Source: Teichococcus aerophilus | Lineage (GTDB): Bacteria; Pseudomonadota; Alphaproteobacteria; Acetobacterales; Acetobacteraceae | Reading direction: 5' to 3' | Assembly: GCF_014490485.1 (NCBI RefSeq) | Contig: NZ_JACTVA010000005.1 | Location: forward strand, 97,203 to 161,202 | Length of the DNA stretch: 64,000 bases | Part shown: in pieces, positions 32,113-41,053 of the stretch | Numbering within the stretch: position 1 is the first letter of the stretch | How the letters are laid out: every line of letters begins with the position of its first letter | The notes under the pieces: model-generated | Database searches by the model: none | What the model saw: only the letters and a program-made list of their open reading frames with translations | What the model was told of the DNA's origin: nothing | Made by a program: the position numbers and the translations under genes

Positions 32113-32165
32113 TGAGAGGGGCGCTACCCTCTCTCACATTCCCCCGCCAAAGGCCTAAGGCCTTT
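32113..32165 (+). repeat. Repeat family 2, two-hairpin copy
   Basis: Hairpin one pairs GAGAGGG (32114-32120) with CCCTCTC (32127-32133). Hairpin two is a perfect AAAGGCC (32149-32155) with GGCCTTT (32159-32165). The order, spacing and flanking TTGAGAGGGGCGC match the reverse-oriented copy at 27183-27239. It follows pyrE, so it may act as its transcription end, though there is no T-run. Confidence 0.6.
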
Positions 32166-32364
32166 GCAAATCCCGGTGTTGGGGTGGGCCTACGAAGCTG
32201 TGCCCATTAAATGGGGTCTGGACGCAGAGCATCCGCTGTCATGCGGCAGCCCTGTCCATTGATAGTCTCCAAAAATGTTAATCACGCTTTCAACTGCTTC
32301 GGCGTGCAATAATCCTGTCTTCGCGCGTGCCTTGATCCAGCATCACATCTGAAGAAACGCGGGT

Positions 32365-32416
32365 GCAGGGGATCGCATCCCCTGCCGGGGAAGCCCGAGG
32401 GGACAAGCCCCCTCGG
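32365..32416. repeat. Tandem perfect hairpins
   Basis: GCAGGGGAT (32365-32373) pairs with ATCCCCTGC (32377-32385), and CCGAGGGG (32395-32402) pairs with CCCCTCGG (32409-32416). Both stems are perfect and 9 bp apart. No T-run follows. They resemble short REP-like palindromes; function unknown. Confidence 0.5.
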
Positions 32417-32505
32417 TCCGAACTGCAACCACCCAGCTCCCCCCAAACCTTCCCCGCCGCGCCCTTTTGGCGGTAAGCCCGTCCTGATGGACAAAGGATC
32501 ACCCG

Positions 32506-33288
32506 ATGCGTGCGGCTGAGCGGCGGGACCGGATCGTCGGGCTGGTCGCCGAGCACCAGCGGATGACAGTGGAGGCGCTGGCGCACCGCCTGGGGGCCTC
32601 GCAGGAAACCATCCGGCGTGACCTGACCGAGCTGGATGCGAAGCACCTGCTCCGCAAGGTGCATGGCGGCGCCATGGTATCCGGCAGCGTCGGCGAAGGT
32701 GCGTTTCAACGCCGTATGGTCGAGAACCTGCCGGGCAAGCGCGCCATCGCCGCGGCGGCCATCCCGCTGTTCCAGCCGGGGGAGGCCCTGTGCATTGACA
32801 CCGGTTCCACCACCCTCGCCTTCGCGGCGGAGCTGGCGCGGCGGGGTGACCTGACCATCATCACCAACGCGGCAGGCATCGCCCAACAGGCGGCGCAGGG
32901 CGGCAACCGCACCTTCCTGCTGGGCGGCGAGCACCGGGCGAATGCGGGCGAGAATGTCGGCCCGCTGGTGCTGCAGCAACTGGCCGGCTTCAGCCCGGAC
33001 CATGCGGTGCTGACGGTCGGCGGCATCACCGAGACCGGCCTCCATGACTTCGATCTGGAGGAGGCGATGATCGCCCGCGCCATGATCGAACGCTGCCGGA
33101 GCGTAACGGTGCTGGCCGATGCGGCCAAGTTCGGCCGTGTGGCGCTGTTCCCGCTCTGCGCCCTGGCGGGGTTGCACCGCCTCGTCACCGACGTGCCGCC
33201 GCCGCCCTCCATGGCCGCGGCGCTGAAAGCGGCTGGGACCGAGGTGGTGGTGGCACCGCCCGCGCCGCTTTCGACGGAATTTGACTGA
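32506..33288 (+). CDS. DeoR-family regulator (GlpR-like)
   Basis: Transcriptional repressor of 260 residues. The N-terminal helix-turn-helix has MTVEALAHRLGASQETIRRDL, the DeoR signature. The C-terminal sugar-phosphate sensor domain shows IDTGSTTLAFAAEL, LTIITNAAGIA, VLTVGGITE and ADAAKFGRVA. The downstream genes use glycerol and glycerol 3-phosphate, so glycerol 3-phosphate is the expected inducer. It is the first gene of the operon, 51 bp before the dehydrogenase gene, implying autoregulation. Confidence 0.88.
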   Translation: MRAAERRDRIVGLVAEHQRMTVEALAHRLGASQETIRRDLTELDAKHLLRKVHGGAMVSGSVGEGAFQRRMVENLPGKRAIAAAAIPLFQPGEALCIDTGSTTLAFAAELARRGDLTIITNAAGIAQQAAQGGNRTFLLGGEHRANAGENVGPLVLQQLAGFSPDHAVLTVGGITETGLHDFDLEEAMIARAMIERCRSVTVLADAAKFGRVALFPLCALAGLHRLVTDVPPPPSMAAALKAAGTEVVVAPPAPLSTEFD

Positions 33289-33339
33289 ACAGGCGGTTTG
33301 AAGGAAGATTTTTTGCCCGTTCGGTCATATCATCCGGGG

Positions 33340-34734
33340 ATGAACGCCGACGCCCCTGCTTACGACATGGCCATCATCGGTGCCGGGGTGGTCGGCTGCG
33401 CCATCTTCCGCGAATTCAGCCTGGCCGGTCTGCGCGTCGCCCTCGTCGAGCGCGGGGCGGATATCCTCAGCGGGGCCAGCAAAGCCAACAGTGCCCTGCT
33501 GCATACGGGGTTCGATGCCATCCCAGGCAGCCTGGAAGCCGCCTGCATGCGGGAGGGGCATGCCCGCTATCAGGCATTGCACCAGGGCCTGGGCCTGCCA
33601 CTGCTAAGGACCGGCGCCATCGTCGTTGCCTGGAGCCCGGCTGACCTCGCTGCCTTGCCCGGCATCGTCGCCCGCGCGCATGACAATGGCGTGCTGGATG
33701 TCCGGCAGATCAGCGCCGAGGACGTCCGGACGCGGGAACCGCATCTGGCCGATGACCTGCTGGGCGGCGTGCTGGTGCCGGGGGAAGCCGTGATCGACGC
33801 CTGGTCCGCCCCGCTGGCCTATGCCCGCCAGGGCCTGGCGATGGGTGGCACCTTCCTGCCGAACACCCGCGTCACCGGCGGCAGTCAGGCGGAGGCGGGG
33901 TGGACGCTGCAGACCTCCCAGGGACCGCTGAGCGCCTCTGTCGTGGTGAACTGCGCCGGCAACCAGGGCGATGCGGTGGAAGCCATCGCCCGGCCCAGCC
34001 CGTTCGAGATTCGGCCGCGCAAAGGCCAGTTCGTGGTGCTGGACAAGACGGCCTATCCGCTGGCCAGTGCCATCATCCTGCCGGTTCCGAATGAGCGCAC
34101 CAAGGGCGTCGTCATCTGCCGCACCGCCTATGGCAATCTGCTGGTCGGCCCCACGGCAGAGGAGCAGCAGGACCGGGAGAACGCGACGGTCGACCAGGCG
34201 ATGCTGGAGGGGCTGCTGGCCCAGGGCCGCCGCATGATCCCCGCCCTGGCGGCCGAGCCGGTGACCACCACCTATGCCGGCCTGCGCCCCGCCACCCAGT
34301 TCAAGGACTACCAGATCGAGGCGCTACCGCAGCGGCGCTGGATCACAGTTGGGGGCATCCGCTCCACCGGGCTCACCGGCTCGCTGGGCATCGCCGCGCA
34401 TCTGCACCGGTTGTACGCGCAGCATTTCGGCCCGCTGCCAACACCGGCGGACCCAGTCCTCACCCCCGTGCCGAACCTGACGGAGGAGCATCCCCGCCCC
34501 TGGCAGCGGCCGGGGCGTGACGAGATCGTCTGCCATTGTGAGATGGTGACGCGGGGCGAAATCGCCGCCGCGCTGCAAGGTCCGTTGCCGGCCGGCGATT
34601 TGGGCGGACTGAAGCGCCGCACCCGCTGCATGATGGGCCGTTGCCAGGGCTTCTACTGCACCTGGCGGGTAATGGAGATCGCCGCGCCGCATGTGCCGGG
34701 GCTGGTCACGCCGATCCAGGGCAGCAGCGCATGA
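33340..34734 (+). CDS. GlpA-like glycerol-3-phosphate dehydrogenase with BFD-type [2Fe-2S] domain
   Basis: FAD-dependent oxidoreductase of 464 residues. The DAO-fold FAD motif IIGAGVVGCAIFREFSLAG is at the N-terminus. The SKANSALLHTGFD region fits the anaerobic-type GlpA branch rather than GlpD. The C-terminal BFD-like domain carries a complete C-x-C...C-x4-C set (IVCHCEMVT, RCMMGRCQGF). It would oxidise glycerol 3-phosphate to dihydroxyacetone phosphate and pass electrons through the cluster to the partner flavoprotein. ATG 33340 is used; a TTG at 33298 would add 14 residues before the FAD motif. It overlaps the next gene by ATGA. Confidence 0.83.
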   Translation: MNADAPAYDMAIIGAGVVGCAIFREFSLAGLRVALVERGADILSGASKANSALLHTGFDAIPGSLEAACMREGHARYQALHQGLGLPLLRTGAIVVAWSPADLAALPGIVARAHDNGVLDVRQISAEDVRTREPHLADDLLGGVLVPGEAVIDAWSAPLAYARQGLAMGGTFLPNTRVTGGSQAEAGWTLQTSQGPLSASVVVNCAGNQGDAVEAIARPSPFEIRPRKGQFVVLDKTAYPLASAIILPVPNERTKGVVICRTAYGNLLVGPTAEEQQDRENATVDQAMLEGLLAQGRRMIPALAAEPVTTTYAGLRPATQFKDYQIEALPQRRWITVGGIRSTGLTGSLGIAAHLHRLYAQHFGPLPTPADPVLTPVPNLTEEHPRPWQRPGRDEIVCHCEMVTRGEIAAALQGPLPAGDLGGLKRRTRCMMGRCQGFYCTWRVMEIAAPHVPGLVTPIQGSSA

Positions 34735-35930
34735 TGCGCAGCGCCATCATCATTGGCGGCGGCCCCGCCGGGCTTTCCGCCGCCCGTACCCTGGTGCGCG
34801 CCGGGCATGACGACGTGCTGGTGTTGGAGCGTAACCCGGAAGCCGGCGGGCTGCCGCGCTTCGCCGCGCATCCCGGCTGGGGCATGCTGGATTTCCACCG
34901 CCTGTGGAGCGGCCCCACGTATGCCCGCAAGCTGGTGGCGGCAGCGCGCGGGGCGGAGATCCGCACCAACACCACCGTCACCGCGCTGCTACCCGGCGGT
35001 GGGGTGGAGGTCAGCGGTCCGGGTGGGATGGAGCGGCTCTGGGCGCATACCGTGCTGCTGGCTGCCGGCATCCGCGAAATGCCGCGCGGCGCCCGCCTGC
35101 TTTCCGGCACCAGGCCCTGGGGCGTGCTGGGCACCGGGGCGTTCCAGGAACTGGTCTATGCCGGTGGCGTCCGCCCCTTCCAGCAGCCGGTGATCCTGGG
35201 CACGGAGCTGGTGGCTTTCTCCGCCCTGCTCACCGCCCGCCATGCCGGCATCCGGCCGGTGGCGATGCTGGAGGAAGCGCCGCGCATCACCGCCCGCCGC
35301 CCTGGCGACTGGATCGCCCACCACCTGCTGGGCGTGCCGGTGCGCACCGCGACGCGGCTGGTGGCCATCGAGGGCGGCGCGCGCGTCGAAGCCGTGCGCG
35401 TGGAGCAAGCCGGGCGGCAGGAACGCATCGCCTGCGACGGCGTCATCCTCAGCGGCCGCTTCGTGCCGGAAGCCGCGCTGGTGCGCGCCGGGCCCCTGCA
35501 GTTCGATGCCGCCACGGGCGGGCCGGCCATCGATAACCATTTCCGCTGCACCGACCCCGCCTTCTTCGCCGCCGGCAACGTGTTGCGCCCAGTGGAGCAT
35601 TCCGGCGCCGCCGCCCTAGAAGGCATCGCCGCCGCCCGGGCCATGGCGCAGGCATTGGCGGGCACCCTGCCCGCGCCCGCGCAGGGCATTCCCGTGCAGG
35701 CCCAAGGCGGCCTGCGCTATGTCTACCCGCAGCGCCTGCTGCCAGGCGACGCACCCATCCGCCTATGCGCCCGTGCCAGCGGCGAGAAGCGCGGCCGGTT
35801 GCGCGTGCTGGCCGATGGAGAGGTGGTGCAGGAGCGCAGGCTGCACGCGCTGCCGGATCGGCGCATCACCCTCACCCTGCCCGCCGCCGTGCTGCGCGGT
35901 GTGAGAAGCCTTAGTGTGGAACTGGCATGA
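34731..35930 (+). CDS. NAD(P)/FAD-dependent oxidoreductase, GlpA partner
   Basis: Two-dinucleotide-domain flavoprotein of 399 residues. The FAD motif IIIGGGPAGLSAARTLVRAG opens the protein, an ATG-type LLAAGIREMPRGARL segment is in the middle, and FFAAGNVLRPVEHSG closes the FAD site. It resembles the HcnB/octopine-oxidase type partner found after GlpA-with-BFD in operons that use a three-protein dehydrogenase. In those operons a small DUF1667 protein with Cys motifs follows; here it is absent, and residues about 320-399 form an extra Cys-poor C-terminal domain. Overlaps flank it on both sides. The precise electron acceptor is unknown. Confidence 0.8.
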   Translation: MMRSAIIIGGGPAGLSAARTLVRAGHDDVLVLERNPEAGGLPRFAAHPGWGMLDFHRLWSGPTYARKLVAAARGAEIRTNTTVTALLPGGGVEVSGPGGMERLWAHTVLLAAGIREMPRGARLLSGTRPWGVLGTGAFQELVYAGGVRPFQQPVILGTELVAFSALLTARHAGIRPVAMLEEAPRITARRPGDWIAHHLLGVPVRTATRLVAIEGGARVEAVRVEQAGRQERIACDGVILSGRFVPEAALVRAGPLQFDAATGGPAIDNHFRCTDPAFFAAGNVLRPVEHSGAAALEGIAAARAMAQALAGTLPAPAQGIPVQAQGGLRYVYPQRLLPGDAPIRLCARASGEKRGRLRVLADGEVVQERRLHALPDRRITLTLPAAVLRGVRSLSVELA

Positions 35931-37348
35931 ACGGCATTCTGGCACTGGACCAGGGCACTACCTCCAGCAAGGCCTATGTCTGGCGCGACGGGCGCTTCAC
36001 CCTGGCCGGCCGGCGGGAACAGCGGCAGATCCTGCCCCGCCCCGGCTGGGTGGAGCATGACGCCGGCGAATTGCTGCGCCATCTGCGGGAGCTGATCGCA
36101 TTGGCCGGCCCCTGTGCCTTCGCCGGGCTGGCCAACCAGGGTGAGACGGCCGTCGCCTGGGATGCCGCCACAGGCCGCCCCCTGCACCACGCCATCGTCT
36201 GGCAGGATGATCGTACGCGGGACGCCGTCGCCCGCCTGCGCGCGGATGGCGTGGAAGTTTTGACGCTGGAACGCGCGGGCCTGCCGCTCGACCCCTACTT
36301 CTCCGCCACCAAACTGCGCTGGCTGCTGGACCACGCCGGCGGCGCGCGGGACCTGTTGCGTCAGGGCCGGTTACGCCTCGGCACCAGCGACGCCTTCTTC
36401 CTGCACAACCTGACCGGAACCTGCGCGACGGATGTCTCCACCGCGTCCCGCACCAGCCTGATGGATCTACGGCGGCTGTGCTGGGACGCCGATCTGTGCG
36501 CGGCTTTCGGCGTGCCGATGGAGTGCCTGCCCGCCATCCGTCCCACGACCGGAGATTTCGGTCACCTGGCGGATGGCACGCCGCTGGTGGCCAGCATCGT
36601 GGACCAGCAGGCGGCGCTGTTCGGCCATGGCTGCACCGACCCTGGCGACCTGAAGATCACCTTCGGCACCGGCGCCTTCGCGCTCGGCCTGACCGACACC
36701 CTGCCCGCCGCGGGCCTGCCAGACGGATTGCTCCCCACTTGCGCCTGGCAACTAGGCGACAAGCCGCCGCGCTACGCGCTGGATGGCGGCATCCTGACCG
36801 CCGGCGCAGCGGTGGACTGGCTCGGCGGCGTCGGCCTGCTGGCGGATGTCGCGCAGCTGGACGCGTTCGACGGTCCCTCGGCGCTGGAACAGGGCCTGGC
36901 CTTCGTGCCGGCGCTCGCCGGGCTGGGCTGCCCGCATTGGGACCGGGATGCACGCGGCTGCTTCCTGGGCCTGGAACTCGGCACCAGTCCGGCCCTGCTG
37001 CGCCGTGCGGTGCTGGAAGGCATTGCCATGCGTGCGGCGGAACTTGTCGGCGCTATGCGGGACCGCGCCGGCCCGCCGGCGCGCATCGCCATCGATGGCG
37101 GGCTCAGCCGCAGCACTTTCTTCGCAGGTTTCCTGGCCGCGGCGCTGGGGCGACCGATCGAGGTCGCGGAGGCGGCGGACGTTACGGCGCTGGGCGTGCT
37201 GCATCTCTGCCTGCACGCCGCCGGGCAGCCGGAACGGCCAAGGCCCCAGCCCTGGCGGCCGGTGATGCCCGATGCCATTCTCCCGGCCGTTTTGCACGAA
37301 CGCTTCCAACAGGCAGTGGCACTGAGCCGGGCCTGGGGGCGTGGCTGA
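35927..37348 (+). CDS. glpK: Glycerol kinase (FGGY family)
   Basis: Cytosolic sugar/polyol kinase of 473 residues. The ATP/phosphate loop ALDQGTTSSKAYVW is at the N-terminus. IVWQDDRTRD, ITFGTGAFALGL, LDGGILTAGAAVDWLG and GCPHWDRDARGCFLGL agree with glycerol kinases rather than xylulokinases. It phosphorylates glycerol to glycerol 3-phosphate, the substrate of the dehydrogenase two genes upstream. No glycerol facilitator gene is in the operon. It ends the operon at a perfect hairpin. Confidence 0.87.
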   Translation: MNGILALDQGTTSSKAYVWRDGRFTLAGRREQRQILPRPGWVEHDAGELLRHLRELIALAGPCAFAGLANQGETAVAWDAATGRPLHHAIVWQDDRTRDAVARLRADGVEVLTLERAGLPLDPYFSATKLRWLLDHAGGARDLLRQGRLRLGTSDAFFLHNLTGTCATDVSTASRTSLMDLRRLCWDADLCAAFGVPMECLPAIRPTTGDFGHLADGTPLVASIVDQQAALFGHGCTDPGDLKITFGTGAFALGLTDTLPAAGLPDGLLPTCAWQLGDKPPRYALDGGILTAGAAVDWLGGVGLLADVAQLDAFDGPSALEQGLAFVPALAGLGCPHWDRDARGCFLGLELGTSPALLRRAVLEGIAMRAAELVGAMRDRAGPPARIAIDGGLSRSTFFAGFLAAALGRPIEVAEAADVTALGVLHLCLHAAGQPERPRPQPWRPVMPDAILPAVLHERFQQAVALSRAWGRG

Positions 37349-37372
37349 GGGGCAGGCGCCAAAGCCTGCCCC
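37349..37372. terminator. Hairpin between convergent genes
   Basis: GGGGCAGGC (37349-37357) pairs perfectly with GCCTGCCCC (37364-37372) over a 6-nt loop, directly after the glycerol kinase stop and 6 bp before the end of the opposing Bug receptor gene. No T-run is present on either strand. Confidence 0.65.
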
Positions 37373-37378
37373 CATGGT

Positions 37379-38374
37379 TTATTCGACGCGGATGCCGCCC
37401 TCGCGGATGACCGGCGTCCAGCGGTCGTATTCGCGCTGGAGGAAGGTGGTGAAATCCTGCCGCGAGCCCCCGACGATGCTGCCGCCCTGGTTCTCCTCCA
37501 CCGCACGCCGTACATCCGGCAGCTCGGCGATCTTGGCGAAGGTGGCGTTGATCTTGTCCGCCAGCGCCGGGTCCATGCCGGCCGGCGCGGCCAGGCCGTA
37601 CCAGATGGCGACGTCGAAGCCCGGGATGGTGTCGTGCATCAGCGGCACGTCCGGCAGCAGCGGGGACGGCCCGGCACCCAGTGCCACCGCACGCACCTGC
37701 TTGCCCCGCAACGCCGCCAGGGTGGAGGAAAGCGAGGGGAAGCAGAGCTGCGCATCGCCGCGCATCACCGCCGTGGTGGTCTCGGAACCGCTGCGATACG
37801 GCACATGCACCATCTTGATGCCCGCCTCACGCTCCAGCAGCGCCATGATCAGGTGGCTGCCATTGCCAACGCCAGCCGAGGCGTAGGCGAAACCTTCCGG
37901 CTTGCGCTTGGCTTCCTGGATGATGTCGGCCACCGTCATCTGCGTGACGCCGGGATTGGCGATCAGCACCGCATGCAGGTTGACCATGTGCATCAGCGGC
38001 GTGAAAGCGGTCATCGGGTCGTAGCTCAGGCGCGGGTTCAATTCCTTGCCCAGCGCGTTGGCACCGATATCCGCCATCATCAGCGTGTAGCCGTCGGCGG
38101 GCTGCGTGACGGCATAGGCCCCCGCGACCATGCCGCCGGCGCCGGAGCGGTTTTCCACCACCAGCGGCTGGCCATTCGCGAAAGTCGGGAAGCGCTGGCC
38201 GAAGACGCGTGCCAGCGTATCGATAGCGCCGCCCGCACCGAACGGTACGACGACGCGCACCGGCTTGTCCGGCCAGGACGCGACGGCATTGGCGGAGGCG
38301 ACGGCGGGTGCGGCGAGCAAGCCGGCGGCAAGGCCGCCAAGGGCACGGCGCGTCAGGTTCGTTGTTCTTATCAT
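37379..38374 (-). CDS. Bug-family periplasmic receptor
   Basis: Periplasmic carboxylate-binding receptor of 331 residues. A signal peptide with a twin-arginine-like RRALGGLAAGLLAAPAVASA is followed by VVVPFGAGGAIDTLARVFG, LVVENRSGAGGMVAG, PADGYTLMMADIG and HVPYRSGSETTTAV, all family markers. ATG 38374 has CGGAGGAACATCC before it. It is last in a leftward operon with an iron alcohol dehydrogenase, a lyase and LeuCD-like hydratase subunits, so its ligand is probably the dicarboxylate degraded by them. The permease subunits are not in the window. Confidence 0.9.
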   Translation of the reverse strand: MIRTTNLTRRALGGLAAGLLAAPAVASANAVASWPDKPVRVVVPFGAGGAIDTLARVFGQRFPTFANGQPLVVENRSGAGGMVAGAYAVTQPADGYTLMMADIGANALGKELNPRLSYDPMTAFTPLMHMVNLHAVLIANPGVTQMTVADIIQEAKRKPEGFAYASAGVGNGSHLIMALLEREAGIKMVHVPYRSGSETTTAVMRGDAQLCFPSLSSTLAALRGKQVRAVALGAGPSPLLPDVPLMHDTIPGFDVAIWYGLAAPAGMDPALADKINATFAKIAELPDVRRAVEENQGGSIVGGSRQDFTTFLQREYDRWTPVIREGGIRVE

Positions 38375-38497
38375 GGATGTTCCTCCGTTATGCAGGGTTG
38401 GGAACATGCCCGTCGCAGGCAGGCGCGGCGGGCGTGCTCCAGTGCTTGCTGCACACCTCGGCTCACCGGGCGTGCGGGGACGACGCTTCAGGCGGTC

Positions 38498-39634
38498 TCA
38501 GAAAGCTTCCTCATAGAGCCGCAGCGCATCCGCCTCGGTCAGCTCCACAGGGTTGTTGATCAGCAGGCGCTGTTGCTGCATGGCGTCGGCCGCAAGTTGC
38601 TTCAGGCTCTCGCGTGTCACCTGCAGTTCGTGCAGACGTTTCGGCATCTCGCACTGCGCCACCAGTTGCTCGATGGCGCGGAGGAAGCCTTCGGCGTTCG
38701 CCGTCTCGGCGCCCACGCTCGGCGCCAGGGCGGCGTAGAGGGGAGCGGCGGCGCGCAGATTGAAGCGCAGCACCGGCAGCAGCATCAGCGCATTGGAAAG
38801 CCCGTGCGGCAGGTGATAGCGGCCGCCCAGCGGGTAGGCGAGCGCGTGCACCGCCGCCACGGGCGCATTGGCGAAGGCCATGCCGGCCAGGCAGGACCCC
38901 AGCAGCATCGCACCACGCGCTGCCTTGTCCTGCCCGTCCCGCAGCACCAGCGGAAGGTTGGTGGAGAGCAGGGACAGCGCCTGCTGCGCCAGGATGTCGG
39001 ATAGCGGATTCTTCAGCCGCCGGCTGGTGAACGCCTCGATCGCATGCACCATGGCGTCGATGCCGGTCGCCGCCGTGACAGCCGGCGGCAGGCCGAGCGT
39101 CAGGTTGGCATCCAGCAACGCTACATCCGGCAACAGGCGGCGGGAGACAACGCCGCGCTTCTCCTTCGTCGGCGTGGTGACGATGGAGATAGGCGTGACC
39201 TCGGACCCCGTACCCGCCGTCGTCGGCGCCAGGATCAGCGGCAACCGCTGACCCTTGGCGCGATCGACGCCATAGATGCTCTCCAGTTCACACGGTGAGC
39301 GCAGCAGGTAGGCCACGAGCTTCGCCGTATCCATGGCGCTGCCGCCGCCGATGGCGAACACCGAGTCCACGCCCGCAGCGCCCAACCGCTCCACCGCCGC
39401 CAGGACGATGCGTTCCGGCGGGTCGGCCTGCACGTCGTCGTAGAGTGTGACGGCGAGGCCGGCGGCGCGCAGGCTGGCCTCGACCGGGGCCACCAGCCCC
39501 GCCCGCACCAGACCCGCATCGGTCACCAGCGCCACATGCCGGGCGCCCAGCTCGGCGAGCAGCGCCGGCAGGTCGTCCAGCGCGCCGTCACGCAGCACGA
39601 TGCGGGGCGTCGTGGCGAAGTCCATCGACGGCAT
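38498..39634 (-). CDS. Iron-containing (group III) alcohol dehydrogenase
   Basis: NAD(P)-dependent dehydrogenase of 378 residues. The nucleotide-binding loop is FAIGGGSAMDTAKLVAYL. Metal ligands of the group are visible: Asp in TAATGIDAMVHAIEAF, His in MVHAIEAF, and His residues in HALAYPLGGRYHLPHG. Related enzymes reduce maleylacetate or aldehydes or oxidise diols. Gene order after the lyase suggests it handles a carbonyl or hydroxy acid in the same pathway, possibly the oxidised side product. It is 6 bp from the lyase gene stop. Confidence 0.88.
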   Translation of the reverse strand: MPSMDFATTPRIVLRDGALDDLPALLAELGARHVALVTDAGLVRAGLVAPVEASLRAAGLAVTLYDDVQADPPERIVLAAVERLGAAGVDSVFAIGGGSAMDTAKLVAYLLRSPCELESIYGVDRAKGQRLPLILAPTTAGTGSEVTPISIVTTPTKEKRGVVSRRLLPDVALLDANLTLGLPPAVTAATGIDAMVHAIEAFTSRRLKNPLSDILAQQALSLLSTNLPLVLRDGQDKAARGAMLLGSCLAGMAFANAPVAAVHALAYPLGGRYHLPHGLSNALMLLPVLRFNLRAAAPLYAALAPSVGAETANAEGFLRAIEQLVAQCEMPKRLHELQVTRESLKQLAADAMQQQRLLINNPVELTEADALRLYEEAF

Positions 39635-39640
39635 CGAAGG

Positions 39641-40531
39641 CTATTCCGCGGCCTGGGACGCGTCGGGGCGGGCCCAGCGCTTGTCGAAATCCCAGACTTC
39701 CGGGAAGCCCATCAGCTCGTTCATCTGGCCGAAATCGTAGATGACGCCTTCCGGCAGTGCATTGGTGTCGCCCGCCTTGCGCAGGTGGGCGTAGGAACGC
39801 TCCAGCGCCGCCGCCACGGTCAGGAAGCCCAGCGCCGGGTAGATGGCGATGTCGTAGCCGAAGGACGCCAGCTTCTCGGCCGAAAGAATCGGCGTGCGCC
39901 CACCGCCATCGACGTTGTTGGCCAGCAGCGGCGCATCGATCTCGCCGCCGATGCGCTTCATCTCCTCCTCGCTCTCCGGGCTTTCGATGAAGACGATGTC
40001 GGCTCCGGCCTTGCGGTAGAGCTTGCCGCGGCGGATGGCCTCATCCAGCCCCAGCGTGGTCCGCGCATCCGTGCGGGCGATGATCAGGAAGTCGTCGCTC
40101 TTGCGCGCCTCGACCGCCACTTCGATCTTCAGCGCCATGTCCTCGGCGGCGATGACACGGCGGCCTGGCGTATGGCCGCACTTCTTCGGCACTTCCTGGT
40201 CTTCCAGCTGGATGGCGGTGACGCCGGCGGCCTCATAGCCCATCACGGTGTGGCGCACGTTCAGCAGGCCGCCATAGCCCGTATCGGCATCGGCGATAAC
40301 GGGGGTGGAGCAGCCCTGGCTGAAGCGGCCCATCCGCCCGACCATGTCGGTAAAGGTGGCGACGCCGGCATCGGGAATGCCGAGATGCGAGGCGACGGTG
40401 CCGTAGCCGGTGGCATACAGGGCGTTGAAGCCCATGCGGTCGGCGATGCGGGCGGAGATCATGTCGTAGATGCCGGGGGCGACGATGAACGTCTTGGCGG
40501 CAAGGGCGGCCTTCAGGCGCGGATCAGCCAT
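39641..40531 (-). CDS. PEP mutase/isocitrate lyase superfamily carbon-carbon lyase
   Basis: TIM-barrel lyase of 296 residues. Magnesium-site residues lie in PVIADADTGYGG and AIQLEDQEVPKKCGH; KKCGH carries the catalytic cysteine of the lyase branch. Members cleave 2-methylisocitrate, 2,3-dimethylmalate or oxaloacetate to pyruvate-type products. The large GYGTVASHLGIPDAG segment is standard. As the gene directly follows LeuC/LeuD-like hydratase subunits, a 2,3-dimethylmalate lyase-like reaction is the best contextual guess, with 2-methylisocitrate lyase or oxaloacetate decarboxylase as alternatives. Confidence 0.85.
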   Translation of the reverse strand: MADPRLKAALAAKTFIVAPGIYDMISARIADRMGFNALYATGYGTVASHLGIPDAGVATFTDMVGRMGRFSQGCSTPVIADADTGYGGLLNVRHTVMGYEAAGVTAIQLEDQEVPKKCGHTPGRRVIAAEDMALKIEVAVEARKSDDFLIIARTDARTTLGLDEAIRRGKLYRKAGADIVFIESPESEEEMKRIGGEIDAPLLANNVDGGGRTPILSAEKLASFGYDIAIYPALGFLTVAAALERSYAHLRKAGDTNALPEGVIYDFGQMNELMGFPEVWDFDKRWARPDASQAAE

Positions 40532-40558
40532 GGGATATTTCCTCTCAAACGAACGGAT

Positions 40559-41053
40559 TCAGGCAGCGAGGGCTTGCCGCACGCGCGGCACCAGCCCACC
40601 GGCCGCCAGGATGGCGCGGACCTCATCGCCCAGCGCCAGGCCGCGCCAGGCGGCATCGCCCTGCGTGACGCTCATATCCTCCAGCGCGACGCGGGCTTCC
40701 TCACCCTCGCGCAGCGAAGTGGCGGCCTCCGGGCACAGGATTACCGGCAGGCCGAGATTCACCGCGTTGCGGAAAAAGATCCGCGCGGCACTGACAGCGA
40801 CGATGGCGGACACGCCCGCCGCCTTCAGCGCGATCACCGCATGCTCACGCGACGACCCGCAGCCGAAATTGCGCCCGACCGCCAGGATATCGCCCGGTTG
40901 CACGCGATGGATGAAATCGGGGTCGATCCCTTCCATGCAGTGCTTGCCGAGCTCTTCCGGCTTGCGCAGCGCCAGGTAGCGGCCGGGCAGGATGACATCG
41001 GTGTTGACCTCGTCCCCGAAGCGGTGGACGCGGCCTTGAAAGGTCAGGCTCAT
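40559..41053 (-). CDS. LeuD-like hydratase small subunit
   Basis: Swivelling-domain subunit of 164 residues of an aconitase-superfamily (de)hydratase. VHRFGDEVNTDVILPGRYL and FGCGSSREHAVIALKAAG are the classic LeuD motifs, the second contributing active-site Ser and Arg. The short length matches stand-alone small subunits of LeuD, homoaconitase and dimethylmaleate hydratase. The ATG overlaps the large-subunit stop by 4 bp. The substrate-selecting loop after VILPGR (residues YLALRKPEEL) differs from ordinary leucine-pathway subunits as far as I recall. Confidence 0.88.
   Translation of the reverse strand: MSLTFQGRVHRFGDEVNTDVILPGRYLALRKPEELGKHCMEGIDPDFIHRVQPGDILAVGRNFGCGSSREHAVIALKAAGVSAIVAVSAARIFFRNAVNLGLPVILCPEAATSLREGEEARVALEDMSVTQGDAAWRGLALGDEVRAILAAGGLVPRVRQALAA

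Larger units (their letters stand above)
32082..32505. other. Intergenic repeat-rich region
   Basis: A 424-bp gap between pyrE and the DeoR-type gene. It holds a copy of repeat family 2 (32113-32165), an AT-richer middle part (about 32200-32340) with no recognisable gene, and two perfect hairpins at 32365-32416. The promoter of the downstream operon should be in the last 90 bp; no clear box is seen. Confidence 0.5.
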
